From Bacteroidetes bacterium RIFCSPLOWO2_12_FULL_37_12 (GTDB lineage: Bacteria; Bacteroidota; Bacteroidia; 2-12-FULL-37-12): a DNA stretch of 64,000 bases. The stretch covers positions 327,572-391,571 of the forward strand of contig MEPC01000024.1 of NCBI GenBank assembly GCA_001769655.1, written 5' to 3'. Position 1 is the first letter of the stretch. Each line of letters begins with the position of its first letter. The translations under genes were made by a program, and so were the position numbers. A model generated the notes under the pieces. That model saw only the letters and a list, made by a program, of their open reading frames with translations. It was not told where the DNA came from and did not search any database. This document shows, piece by piece, positions 34,100 through 42,461 of the stretch.

Positions 34100-34969
34100 A
34101 TGAAATACATTTTTATTTTCACGCTACTTTTTATTTCTTGCGAAAATTCCAACCATCATTCCGATGCGTATGGAAATTTTGAAGCCCGTGAAATCACAGT
34201 TTCTTCCGAATCATCGGGAAAAATACTGTCTTTCATCGCAGAAGAAGGCGCTACACTTGATTCCGGCGCTATGGTGGCACAAATTGATACCATCCCACTA
34301 ACGTTAAAACGAAAACAATTAGATGCCGCCAGAATGATCGTGTCATCAAAAACAAAAAATGTAGTGGCACAAATGAATGTGCTGAAAGAACAATTGAAAA
34401 ATATGAACCGCGAAAAAGAAAGAGTTGAAAAACTTTTGAAAGACGGAGCCGCTACCACCAAACAAATGGATGATATATCAGGAAACATTCAGGTTTTGAA
34501 CAAACAAATAGAATCCATTGAAGTTCAAAATGCTCCCGTATTGGGAGAATTAAAAAGTGTGGAATCACAAATTGAACAATTGCAAGATCAAATCATGCGT
34601 TGTAAAATAAGAAATCCAAAAAAGGGAGTGGTGCTTTCCCGTTTTACCGAGCAGGGTGAATTGGCTATGCCCGGTAAACCCTTGTATAAATTAGCCGGCA
34701 TGGGGGAAATGTTTTTGCGTGTGTATGTGAGCGGAAATCAGTTGCCCAACATCAAAATTGGTCAAACTGTTTCTGTGATGGTGGACGAATCCAGAACCAC
34801 CAACAAAACACTTTCCGGTAAAGTGACATGGATTTCTTCCCAATCAGAATTTACTCCAAAGATTATTCAAACCAAAGAAGAGCGTGTGAATTTAGTGTAT
34901 GCCGTAAAAATTTCTGTTATCAACGACGGCTCTCTTAAAATCGGTATGCCGGGAGAAGTAAATTTCTAA
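34100..34969 (+). CDS. HlyD-family periplasmic adaptor lipoprotein
   Basis: 289 residues. Lipoprotein signal with Cys14 (FTLLFISCENS). A split biotinyl-lipoyl domain (GKILSFIAEEGATLDSGAMV and NPKKGVVLSRFTEQGELAMP) flanks a coiled-coil hairpin of about 100 residues (about 70-175), and a beta-barrel domain ends in DGSLKIGMPGEVNF. This is the YhiI/YbhG-type adaptor used with YbhF-like ABC exporters. It lies between the TolC and ABC ATPase genes on the same strand, separated from each by more than 200 bp that hold repeats (two short palindromes before it, a family-3 element after it). Confidence 0.87.
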   Translation: MKYIFIFTLLFISCENSNHHSDAYGNFEAREITVSSESSGKILSFIAEEGATLDSGAMVAQIDTIPLTLKRKQLDAARMIVSSKTKNVVAQMNVLKEQLKNMNREKERVEKLLKDGAATTKQMDDISGNIQVLNKQIESIEVQNAPVLGELKSVESQIEQLQDQIMRCKIRNPKKGVVLSRFTEQGELAMPGKPLYKLAGMGEMFLRVYVSGNQLPNIKIGQTVSVMVDESRTTNKTLSGKVTWISSQSEFTPKIIQTKEERVNLVYAVKISVINDGSLKIGMPGEVNF

Positions 34970-35017
34970 GGATAAATTGTTTATTTTAAACCAAACCAAT
35001 TCAAGTTTTATTAAAAA

Positions 35018-35133
35018 AACATATAACACTAAACAAGAAATGAAAAATGTATAAATAGAATGCAATACAAAAACTATCATAAATATTTGAATAGTAACCC
35101 TAATTAGTAATTTATTGTTAAGTGTTATATGTT
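35018..35133. repeat. Family-3 MITE-like element (AACATATAACACT), copy 2
   Basis: 116 bp with the same inverted ends as copy 1 (26733-26850) and alignable internal sequence; similarity continues into ATTCATTATTTTT on the right. It sits between the HlyD and ATPase genes of one probable operon, so it probably inserted there. Nothing else is recognisable in this 269-bp gap. Confidence 0.85.
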
Positions 35134-35238
35134 ATTCATTATTTTTTAGCAACTTAGCGAAGCGATCTCATGAACTCTTAAAAAAAATAAACATAGTGTG
35201 AATAAATCTGTTTAAGACCTGTGTATATTGATTAAAAA

Positions 35239-36153
35239 ATGCCCCCTCTCTCCACTCATTCTCTCACAAAAAATTACGGCGCTCAACCTGCCATTTCTGC
35301 AATATCTCTGGATGTAAACGAAGGAGAACTCTTCGGTTTAATTGGTCCTGACGGTTCCGGAAAAACCACCCTGATGCGTATTCTTGCGACGTTACTCCTT
35401 CCGGATAGTGGCACTGCAAAAATTCTTGGCATGGATGTGGTCAATGATTTTAAAAAAGTAAGACGTGAAATTGGCTATATGCCCGGGCGGTTTTCCCTGT
35501 ATCAGGATTTGAGTATAGAAGAGAATCTGACCTTTTTTGCTACTATTTTTGGTACTACGGTCCGTGAAAATCAAGATATCATCCATGATATTTACATTCA
35601 GATCGAACCATTTAAAAACCGGCGAGCTGGAAAACTTTCCGGTGGAATGAAACAAAAACTTGCGCTCTGTTGCGCATTGATACACAAACCCAGAGTTTTA
35701 ATTCTCGATGAACCAACTACAGGAGTGGACCCTGTGTCACGCAGAGAGTTCTGGGATATCCTCGGTAGATTAAAAAAAACAGGAATGACTATTCTGGTTT
35801 CCACTCCGTATATGGATGAAGCGAGCCGTTGCGACAGAGTGGCACTCATGCAGTCAGGAAAAATACTTACCACCGATGCTCCTTCGTTGATTACCAAAAA
35901 TTTCAAACATAAAATATTTGCAATCCGCGCCGATAACATGTACCGGTTATTGAACGAATTACGCACATGGGAAACCCGTCATGCGGTTCATGCTTTTGGT
36001 GAAGTAGCGCATTATATTGATAAGAATGAAAATACGAGTGACAGTGACATTAAAGAAAAATTGCGGAAAGCCGGATTCACAAACGTGGAAGTTATTGAAA
36101 CAAAACCTACCATTGAGGATTGTTTTATGGGGTTGATGAAAGCCACGAATTAA
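35239..36153 (+). CDS. ABC transporter ATP-binding protein (YbhF first-domain type)
   Basis: 304 residues. Walker A GPDGSGKTT (about 36-44), signature LSGGMKQK (about 133), Walker B VLILDEPTTGVDP (about 153-165) and a C-terminal extension. The H-loop reads VSTPYMDEAS: the switch histidine (normally STHYMDEA) is proline, suggesting a degenerate ATPase site that would need a second ATPase. The ATPase remnant at the left edge, followed by two permeases, is a good candidate. It follows TolC and HlyD genes. The TAA stop lies within a CACGAATTAACACCAATT repeat, and the AraC gene begins 24 bp later. Confidence 0.87.
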   Translation: MPPLSTHSLTKNYGAQPAISAISLDVNEGELFGLIGPDGSGKTTLMRILATLLLPDSGTAKILGMDVVNDFKKVRREIGYMPGRFSLYQDLSIEENLTFFATIFGTTVRENQDIIHDIYIQIEPFKNRRAGKLSGGMKQKLALCCALIHKPRVLILDEPTTGVDPVSRREFWDILGRLKKTGMTILVSTPYMDEASRCDRVALMQSGKILTTDAPSLITKNFKHKIFAIRADNMYRLLNELRTWETRHAVHAFGEVAHYIDKNENTSDSDIKEKLRKAGFTNVEVIETKPTIEDCFMGLMKATN

Positions 36154-36177
36154 CACCAATTAACACAAATAAACACG

Positions 36178-37299
36178 ATGGTTTCCATCCTCAACATCTT
36201 CACCATTATAAATCTTACATTACTCGGAGGCATTTTGTTTTTTGGGAAAAAAGCAAATCTCGCTAATAAAATTCTGGGAATTGTAATCATTATCCCAGCC
36301 ACTACATTTACAGTAAACTATTTTATCTATACGGGATTTATAAAAGAGCACCCCTGGTTGGTTTTTATTAACATGAATATGCTTTGGGCTCCTATGGTAT
36401 TGTGGTATGTATTATTAACGTTAGGACACACTATTAAAATAACATGGTTACATGCTCTTCACTTAATTCCATTTTTGTTTTTAATTTTAGCTAATTTATA
36501 TTTAGTGTCCCATGATAAGAAATATATCTCAGAATTTTTTAATAATGTTTTCAATGGAAAATTTCCATTGGCTATAATATTAGCAAATGCTTTATTATTA
36601 ATACAGGCGTTCTCCTATTTAACATATGCTTATTATAAAATAAACAAAGAAATACGTATTTATTCATCGGAATCAAAATCAGAACATCCTTATCCATCTC
36701 AATTCAAGTGGGTAAAATTTTTTATACTTATCATAATTTCGTTGAATGTAATGGCGATGATCCTTTACTCAATCTTTCCATCGGATGATGTGGGCTACAT
36801 TTATAATCCGCTCTTGTATGATATTGTTTTTTACATGGTCATAGGAGGGTCTGTCGTAAACTCCAATTTTTTATCGGTAATAGAATTAAAAAAATTTCTT
36901 TCTGATGGTTCTCAAATCAGAATCAACCCGTTTACAAAAATAGATACACAAGAAGTCCTTTTCAGGATAAAGGAGGTAATGGAAAAAGAAAAACCCTTTC
37001 TGAATCCGGAGTTCACCCTTAATGACTTGTCCGTGAAATTGAATCAATCGGCTCATCTTGTTTCCTACTGCATCAATCAGATTTCCGGTAAAAATTTCTC
37101 TGATTTTATAAATCAATACCGGATTGAACATTCCATTAACATGCTCAAAGACCCTTCCGCCTCCGGTTTTTCCATGGATGGAGTCGGACTGGAATGTGGG
37201 TTTGGCTCACCGGCATCTTTCTACCGTTCTTTTAAAAAAATCACCGGATTTACTCCTTCTCAACTACTGAAGCTGAAAGAACAGCAAAAACAACCCTGA
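36178..37299 (+). CDS. Membrane-bound AraC-family transcriptional regulator
   Basis: 373 residues. The N-terminal 230 residues form about seven membrane helices (from IFTIINLTLLGGILFF to LLYDIVFYMVIGGSVV). The C-terminus holds an AraC-type double helix-turn-helix (about 258-365): EKPFLNPEFTLNDLSVKLNQ, SAHLVSYCINQISGKNFSDFINQYRIEHSINML and ECGFGSPASFYRSFKKITGFTPSQL. It is likely a membrane sensor acting directly on DNA. It starts 24 bp after the ABC ATPase gene, so it may be co-transcribed with or regulate that exporter. A perfect palindrome follows the stop. Confidence 0.85.
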   Translation: MVSILNIFTIINLTLLGGILFFGKKANLANKILGIVIIIPATTFTVNYFIYTGFIKEHPWLVFINMNMLWAPMVLWYVLLTLGHTIKITWLHALHLIPFLFLILANLYLVSHDKKYISEFFNNVFNGKFPLAIILANALLLIQAFSYLTYAYYKINKEIRIYSSESKSEHPYPSQFKWVKFFILIIISLNVMAMILYSIFPSDDVGYIYNPLLYDIVFYMVIGGSVVNSNFLSVIELKKFLSDGSQIRINPFTKIDTQEVLFRIKEVMEKEKPFLNPEFTLNDLSVKLNQSAHLVSYCINQISGKNFSDFINQYRIEHSINMLKDPSASGFSMDGVGLECGFGSPASFYRSFKKITGFTPSQLLKLKEQQKQP

Positions 37300-37302
37300 T
37301 TT

Positions 37303-37326
37303 ACTCTCAAATTATAATTTGAGAGT
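37303..37326. terminator. Perfect 24-bp palindrome after the first AraC gene
   Basis: ACTCTCAAATTA joined to TAATTTGAGAGT, then TATTT. Probably a bidirectional terminator. A related palindrome (CTCTCATTTTATAAAATGAGAG core) follows the second AraC gene at 37899-37924. Confidence 0.6.
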
Positions 37327-37343
37327 ATTTAGAAGCTGGTTTA

Positions 37344-37375
37344 TTTGTGTTCCTTTCAGTTTGCCTTTAACTTTG
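37344..37375 (+). promoter_or_regulatory. Bacteroidota-type promoter for the second AraC gene
   Basis: TTTG at 37344-37347, exactly 20 bp, then TAACTTTG at 37368-37375; predicted transcription start near 37380, giving a leader of about 75 nt before the ATG at 37454. Confidence 0.65.
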
Positions 37376-37453
37376 CAACCTCAAAATTTAATTTCTTTTT
37401 TTGTCAGGGTCTGATTTAACTAAAGACCTTTACCCTGTCCCTTTGAAATAAAA

Positions 37454-37897
37454 ATGAAGAATAAAATAAAATCCCCTGAAACATTGCATTATCCAGATAC
37501 TGTTAATACTCAAAAAAAAGGTAGTGCATATCAGAATGTATGTGCAGAAGATATTCTTAAACAGGTAAGGGGTCTTATTGAAAAAGAGAAGTCATATCTC
37601 AATGCCGGTTTTTCACTGATTGATTTATCCAAACGCTTGAATCTTCCCACGCATCTCATTTCTTATTGTATAAACAAGGGCACAAAAAAAAGTTTTCCTG
37701 ATTTAATAAATCAATACCGGGTCGGGCAAGCTATAAATATGTTGACCTGCCCCGATTATTCAGATATGTCGGTAGAAGGAATTGGTTCTGAGTGTGGGTT
37801 TGGTTCTCCGGCTTCTTTTTACAGGTCATTCAAAAAAATAACTGGATTTACTCCAACAAAATTTATTCTTAAGCACGAAAAGGGTAAAGGAAACTAA
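37454..37897 (+). CDS. Short AraC-family DNA-binding protein lacking the membrane domain
   Basis: 147 residues. Residues about 30-140 are a close paralogue of the DNA-binding end of the preceding gene: EKEKSYLNAGFSLIDLSKRLN, THLISYCINKGTKKSFPDLINQYRVGQAINML and ECGFGSPASFYRSFKKITGFTP. The first 30 residues (KIKSPETLHYPDTVNTQKKG) resemble nothing known to me. It looks like a partial duplication that kept the DNA-binding domain and its trailing palindrome but lost the membrane sensor. It has its own promoter and could compete with its neighbour for operators. Confidence 0.82.
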   Translation: MKNKIKSPETLHYPDTVNTQKKGSAYQNVCAEDILKQVRGLIEKEKSYLNAGFSLIDLSKRLNLPTHLISYCINKGTKKSFPDLINQYRVGQAINMLTCPDYSDMSVEGIGSECGFGSPASFYRSFKKITGFTPTKFILKHEKGKGN

Positions 37898-37898
37898 T

Positions 37899-37924
37899 TG
37901 CTCTCATTTTATAAAATGAGAGCA
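37899..37924. terminator. Perfect 26-bp palindrome after the second AraC gene
   Basis: TGCTCTCATTTTA joined to TAAAATGAGAGCA, starting 2 bp after the stop codon. Homologous in position and core to 37303-37326. Confidence 0.6.
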
Positions 37925-38046
37925 CATGCCGGCATTTTATCATAAGAAAACTGATTTGATGCACTTAACTTCGCAATGTTTTTTTTTGGGCAAAGTGAGT
38001 TCGTCCCCGGTATTTATGAAATAATAATTATTTGAGTGACCCGGCA

Positions 38047-38172
38047 GAATAAAATACAAAACCACGGAGACACTGAGTACACAAAGAAGCACAGAGATGT
38101 TTATTCAAAATATATATTTCCATGTTTATTCTCTGTGTAACTCCCTGTTCTCCGTGCCTCTGTGGTGAGTAG
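38047..38172. repeat. Family-2 interspersed element, copy 2
   Basis: Aligns from AATAAAATACAAAA to CCTCTGTGGTGAGTAGTAAC with copy 1 (18731-18855); left arm CCACGGAGACACTGAG, right arm CTCCGTGCCTCTGTGG. It fills most of the 386-bp gap before the next gene; no gene seen there. Confidence 0.85.
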
Positions 38173-38283
38173 TAACATTATATTTTAGACCCGGTAAAAT
38201 AAAAAATGGAGTCCAGAGACCATTCTTAAAAACGGCGTGTCACTGAAAAACGAAACGAGTAAGAAATTAAACTAATAAAAATC

Positions 38284-40089
38284 ATGAAAACTGAAATTAA
38301 CAACCAAAATAGATGGAAATCCTACCTCAATCTTATATTGCTTTCCTGCATTATATCATTTTTGAATGGTATATCAACTTATGCACAAGATTTTCAATGG
38401 TTCAGAGGTGCCTCTACGGCAGATTATAATTTTTATAACTCGGCTATTGATAACACCGGTAATACGTACCTGTTGGGACAATATCAATCCTCTTTAACAT
38501 TAGATACATTAAAAAAATATGCACCAGGTGGTGGGGACAGTTATTGTGTTGCAAGGGTAAATTCAGCAGGAGAAGGTGCGTATATTAAAAACATTACTAT
38601 TGAAGATATTTCTTTTGACTATGATTTTCAAAATCAAATGATAGCAGGAGATAATGGAGACGTATATGTATCATTTAGCCAGCATAGTTTTACTATTGAT
38701 AATGACACTATAATCGCAGATACCACAAACGCAAAAATACTATTTGCTAAATTTGATTCCAATTTTAATTTGTTGTGGAAAAAACAAGCAATCCCTGTAA
38801 GCGGTACCGGTATTACAATGCTTGTTTGTAAGAATATATCCATTGACCCCAACGGTGCTATCTGGGTTCTAACGTATGGCTCCAGCTACATGCAGGTAAA
38901 AATAGATACGGCTTCCTTCCTTGAAACCGGTTATAGAATGTTCAAATTTGCATCGGATGGAACCTTGCTGAACCACTTTTCTGTTCCCGGCTCAAATGGT
39001 TCTATTTATTCTATGACCGTGGACTCAAAACAAAACCCGGTTTTAATTGGTAAATTCACAGGAGTTGCAAATCAATCATACAATAATATTGATTTTGGAA
39101 ACGGAATACTTATTACACATACATCGCTTACTACTTCCCAGTATGATATTTTTATTGTAAAATATAATCCTTCAGGTGTGGCACAATGGGCTTCATTTAT
39201 GAATGCGGCTTATCAAAACAATGCAACAACTCCTGTTACCATTACAGGTGTTTATACTGACAATAATAATTCAGCTTGGGTAGCAGGTTATTATAATAAT
39301 AAAGCATATTTCTATACAGATACTCTTTCAAGATATGCACCAGACGGATATGCTCGTCGCCCCTTCCTTTTGAAATATAACAGCAGTGGTAATTATTTAG
39401 GTTACAGAACCACTGTGATGAACGATTCCACCAGAGATGATTTTTCTATTAGTACAATTTCTTTTGATTCTGATAATGAAATGTACATGTTTGGCATTTA
39501 CGGCTCCAAGGGATTTCTGTTTGCAGATTCACTTTTCCCAAGTGCCGGATCCTCTACAACCGATGACAGAGTTGTATTAAGAATGGATACAGGTTTTGTT
39601 TGCAAATGGTGGAAATATCTCCAAAAAGCTGAGGATAATAATGCAGGGGTAAATTTAAAAATTATCAACAATGATGAAATGATAATTACGTCCCACACCG
39701 ACGGTACAAATATAAAAGTCGGAGAGCTGGATCCTACTAATTATTTTCTGTTTAAAGAGGACAGCATTGCTACAGGAAAAACATCCGGCACCCCATACAT
39801 TGTAAATTTTTCAAAAAAGTCAATGGCAACTTCTTTACTTCACCAAATAGATTTATTTTCAATGAAAGAAATATTTCCAAATCCTGCTACGAACAGGATT
39901 TCATTAAGAAATTTTTCAAATACAACAAGTACAGTGGTAATATATGATATAAACAGCAGGGTACTAATGAACCAAAAAGAATTGAAAAACACAGAATCAA
40001 TTGACATTTCAGGATTAAAGAAAGGTATGTACTTCCTTAGAGTTTCTTCGGGTAAAAAAGTGGAAACCGCTAAGTTTATAATTCAATAA
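38284..40089 (+). CDS. Secreted protein with T9SS type A sorting domain (SBBP-like)
   Basis: 601 residues with an N-terminal signal (LILLSCIISFLNGISTYAQ) and a T9SS type A C-terminal domain starting EIFPNPATNRISLRNF and ending GMYFLRVSSGKKVETAKFII. The body consists of beta-propeller-like strands with repeated patterns such as SAIDNTGNTYLLGQYQSS, TVDSKQNPVLIGKFTG and SFDSDNEMYMFGIYGS, similar to SBBP/NHL-type repeat proteins of Bacteroidota. It should cross the outer membrane by T9SS and be attached or released. Its ligand or activity is unknown. It leads a run of five co-directed secreted-protein genes. Confidence 0.8.
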   Translation: MKTEINNQNRWKSYLNLILLSCIISFLNGISTYAQDFQWFRGASTADYNFYNSAIDNTGNTYLLGQYQSSLTLDTLKKYAPGGGDSYCVARVNSAGEGAYIKNITIEDISFDYDFQNQMIAGDNGDVYVSFSQHSFTIDNDTIIADTTNAKILFAKFDSNFNLLWKKQAIPVSGTGITMLVCKNISIDPNGAIWVLTYGSSYMQVKIDTASFLETGYRMFKFASDGTLLNHFSVPGSNGSIYSMTVDSKQNPVLIGKFTGVANQSYNNIDFGNGILITHTSLTTSQYDIFIVKYNPSGVAQWASFMNAAYQNNATTPVTITGVYTDNNNSAWVAGYYNNKAYFYTDTLSRYAPDGYARRPFLLKYNSSGNYLGYRTTVMNDSTRDDFSISTISFDSDNEMYMFGIYGSKGFLFADSLFPSAGSSTTDDRVVLRMDTGFVCKWWKYLQKAEDNNAGVNLKIINNDEMIITSHTDGTNIKVGELDPTNYFLFKEDSIATGKTSGTPYIVNFSKKSMATSLLHQIDLFSMKEIFPNPATNRISLRNFSNTTSTVVIYDINSRVLMNQKELKNTESIDISGLKKGMYFLRVSSGKKVETAKFIIQ

Positions 40090-40115
40090 TATAACAACTA
40101 AATTTTTAAAAAATC

Positions 40116-41123
40116 ATGAAAGCATTTATTTTAATTATTTGTTGCTTGTTTTTAAGCACATTTATTCATTCACAAACCTGTAAAGATGTCCCCTTAACAA
40201 AAGGGCAGAAATTTAAGGTTGAAATGAACACCTACCCTATTCCCATTCAGGTTTTTGGAGCCGCGCTTTATACTATGAAAAAGAAAGAAAAAAACGCAAA
40301 GATTGACGAGCTTAAAGCGAATGTTCTTTCAGGAAAAACTGCTTCAACAAAAACGACCATGGAATCTTCAGTCACAAATGTAACTGTAAATGGAAATCAA
40401 ACGGAATATGAATTAACGACATTGATTTCCGGAGTAGAATATAAAAGTTACATTGCTTGCAATAGTGATTCTTTTATTATTTTCAGAGGAAAGGGCTTTC
40501 AACCGACAGTTTATAATAAAGATACTATTGGGTTTTCCATTTTGGGAGCACAAATTATTCCTAACAATCTAAAGGTTGGAGATAATGTTCCTGGTTACTC
40601 TGATTTAGGGCAAACGTATCCTGCAACAGAGAATAGAAAGGTCAGTCATGTTTTTCGTGAATCAGATCCTGGACTAATGGGTTCTTATACTACGTACTAC
40701 GGAAAAGTAACCTCTAATGTAGCGGTTACCTCCACTGCTAAATTTATTAAATTGTATCAGGGGGGAACCGTCTTGGGAGAAGAAGATTTTACTATATCTG
40801 GAAAAACATATAAGAGTTATTTGATTGGCTCCGAAGTTTGGACAAAATTTAGAAATGACATTGATGTAGCAGTTGAAGAACAAACGTATTTTAATAACCC
40901 TGCATTATCTAAAAAAATAAATAAAAATTTTCAGAAAGCTTACGATAAAGGTGGGAAACGGTCAGAAAGTTTAATTAATGAAATGACCGGTGCAAACGAA
41001 CAAGGTTATACTGTTTCCTATAAAGAAGAATGGATAGTACCCGGGCTGGGTGCAGTAAAAACAATTAACTATGACCAATACGGCTGTATTCAACTAATTA
41101 TTACACTCACAGCCATAGAGTAA
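40116..41123 (+). CDS. Hypothetical secreted protein
   Basis: 335 residues beginning with a clear signal peptide (MKAFILIICCLFLSTFIHSQ). The mature part is predicted to be mostly beta-strand, with TMESSVTNVTVNGNQTEYELTTLISG and GKTYKSYLIGSEVWTKF as typical pieces. No T9SS sorting domain, lipobox or known motif is visible. It lies 26 bp after the T9SS cargo gene and may be co-transcribed with it. I do not recognise the family. Confidence 0.7.
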   Translation: MKAFILIICCLFLSTFIHSQTCKDVPLTKGQKFKVEMNTYPIPIQVFGAALYTMKKKEKNAKIDELKANVLSGKTASTKTTMESSVTNVTVNGNQTEYELTTLISGVEYKSYIACNSDSFIIFRGKGFQPTVYNKDTIGFSILGAQIIPNNLKVGDNVPGYSDLGQTYPATENRKVSHVFRESDPGLMGSYTTYYGKVTSNVAVTSTAKFIKLYQGGTVLGEEDFTISGKTYKSYLIGSEVWTKFRNDIDVAVEEQTYFNNPALSKKINKNFQKAYDKGGKRSESLINEMTGANEQGYTVSYKEEWIVPGLGAVKTINYDQYGCIQLIITLTAIE

Positions 41124-41212
41124 ATATTTGTAATAATGATAATGTGGATTACACAATCAACCGATGTGACTTTAGATTTTGCTATACGCTTATTTTATTA
41201 TAATATTTTGTG

Positions 41213-41365
41213 ACTGTTCAGTCCAAGATGAAAAAATACAATTTAGCCACAGATTGCACTGATTAATGTGACATAAAATCTAAAAACCATTTTTAATCCG
41301 TGTAATCAGTGGCTAAAATTTTTTTTTATTCAATTCATGGTTTAATTGCGTGGGTACTGAACAGT
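41213..41365. repeat. Palindromic interspersed element, family 1, copy 2 (most complete)
   Basis: 153 bp with perfect 10-bp outer ends ACTGTTCAGT (41213-41222) and ACTGAACAGT (41356-41365) and inner arms at 41246-41265 (GCCACAGATTGCACTGATTA) and 41294-41313 (TAATCCGTGTAATCAGTGGC). Nested inverted repeats without coding capacity, as in MITEs. It fills the 288-bp gap before the next gene. Confidence 0.85.
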
Positions 41366-41411
41366 ATCAATATTTTTTAATAATAATCAATTAACTTAAT
41401 TTTTAAAAATC

Positions 41412-42404
41412 ATGAAAAGCACAATTTTAACCATAATAGTTACTGCATTCTTTGCATTGACTACGTTTGCACAAAAACCTACCGAGTTTGCTGAAAAAAC
41501 GGCTGTCATTAAAAAAATTGACCCTTGGCTGGATTTTCCTGCTGAAGGAAGAAATTCTAAAAGCGGTGGCGGTTACAGCGCTAATGTTGACTTGCTTAAT
41601 CCTAAGCCAAAAAAAGTAGCGTTGGTTAGTTTCTATTTGTATGACCCCGCCAGCAGTAAGACAAGTAAAAGTTCTTATTCTGTATCTGCAGAGTGTTGGG
41701 CAACTACTCCCGAAAAAGGGCAGGAACAGGTAGATGCTTTTTACGCAAAAAGTATTGAGGTTTTAAAATCAGAATTCAAATCCTACGGGATGGATTTGCT
41801 TACCCCTCAGGAATTTCTTGACACCGATGAGAGAGCTGAGTTTTACTACGGATTCAATCAGGAAAGTGCAAAAAAGGAAAAAACTGAAAGATCTCAAATG
41901 GCTGTAAAAGCAAATCTAGATACGTATGAGAAAGCCGTTGTAGTTGAAGCAAGCGCCTCTACATTAAAAGCAAGTCCCAAAGGATATCGTGCATTTTTTG
42001 TAGCCAATGAAAATTTATCCAAATCTGCCGCTACTAATTTTATGAATGCAGGAATTATGGGAGCCAACCGGAAAATGAGTTCCAGTTTAGGATATGAATT
42101 GTGCAAAGGACTTGGAGTTGATGCCGTAGTAGTTTGCTATATTGTTTCAAGAAAAACAGACAGGAAAAAAGAAATTTACGCCATAAATGCAGTGAATCTA
42201 TACATGTTTGGTCCAAATCCAAAAATGGAAAGTGAAGAGGATAAAAACCGTGGACAGTTCTATTGCGGTCAAAGATTTTTCTGTAGCGGTTTGCCGGAGT
42301 ACGAAAACGAAAAAGACGGAACAAAAGGATATGACCATATTGAAAACGTGATGAAAGTCCTCGCCGGGAAACTATGCAATTATGTAATAAATAAGGAGAA
42401 GTAG
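41412..42404 (+). CDS. Hypothetical secreted protein
   Basis: 330 residues with a signal peptide (MKSTILTIIVTAFFALTTFAQ). The mature protein is mixed alpha/beta; segments include KKVALVSFYLYDPASSKTSKSSY, read here as two adjacent strands, and DAVVVCYIVSRKTDRKKEIYAINAVNLYMFGPNP as a late hydrophobic strand pair. Five cysteines are spread through the protein (one near 95, the rest in the C-terminal third). No known motif or sorting domain. It follows a family-1 element and precedes the BNR-like cargo gene by 57 bp. Function unknown. Confidence 0.7.
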   Translation: MKSTILTIIVTAFFALTTFAQKPTEFAEKTAVIKKIDPWLDFPAEGRNSKSGGGYSANVDLLNPKPKKVALVSFYLYDPASSKTSKSSYSVSAECWATTPEKGQEQVDAFYAKSIEVLKSEFKSYGMDLLTPQEFLDTDERAEFYYGFNQESAKKEKTERSQMAVKANLDTYEKAVVVEASASTLKASPKGYRAFFVANENLSKSAATNFMNAGIMGANRKMSSSLGYELCKGLGVDAVVVCYIVSRKTDRKKEIYAINAVNLYMFGPNPKMESEEDKNRGQFYCGQRFFCSGLPEYENEKDGTKGYDHIENVMKVLAGKLCNYVINKEK

Positions 42405-42461
42405 CCGGCACCTGAATAAAGTTGGATTCAATCAAATAATAAACTTTATAATAATAAAATC

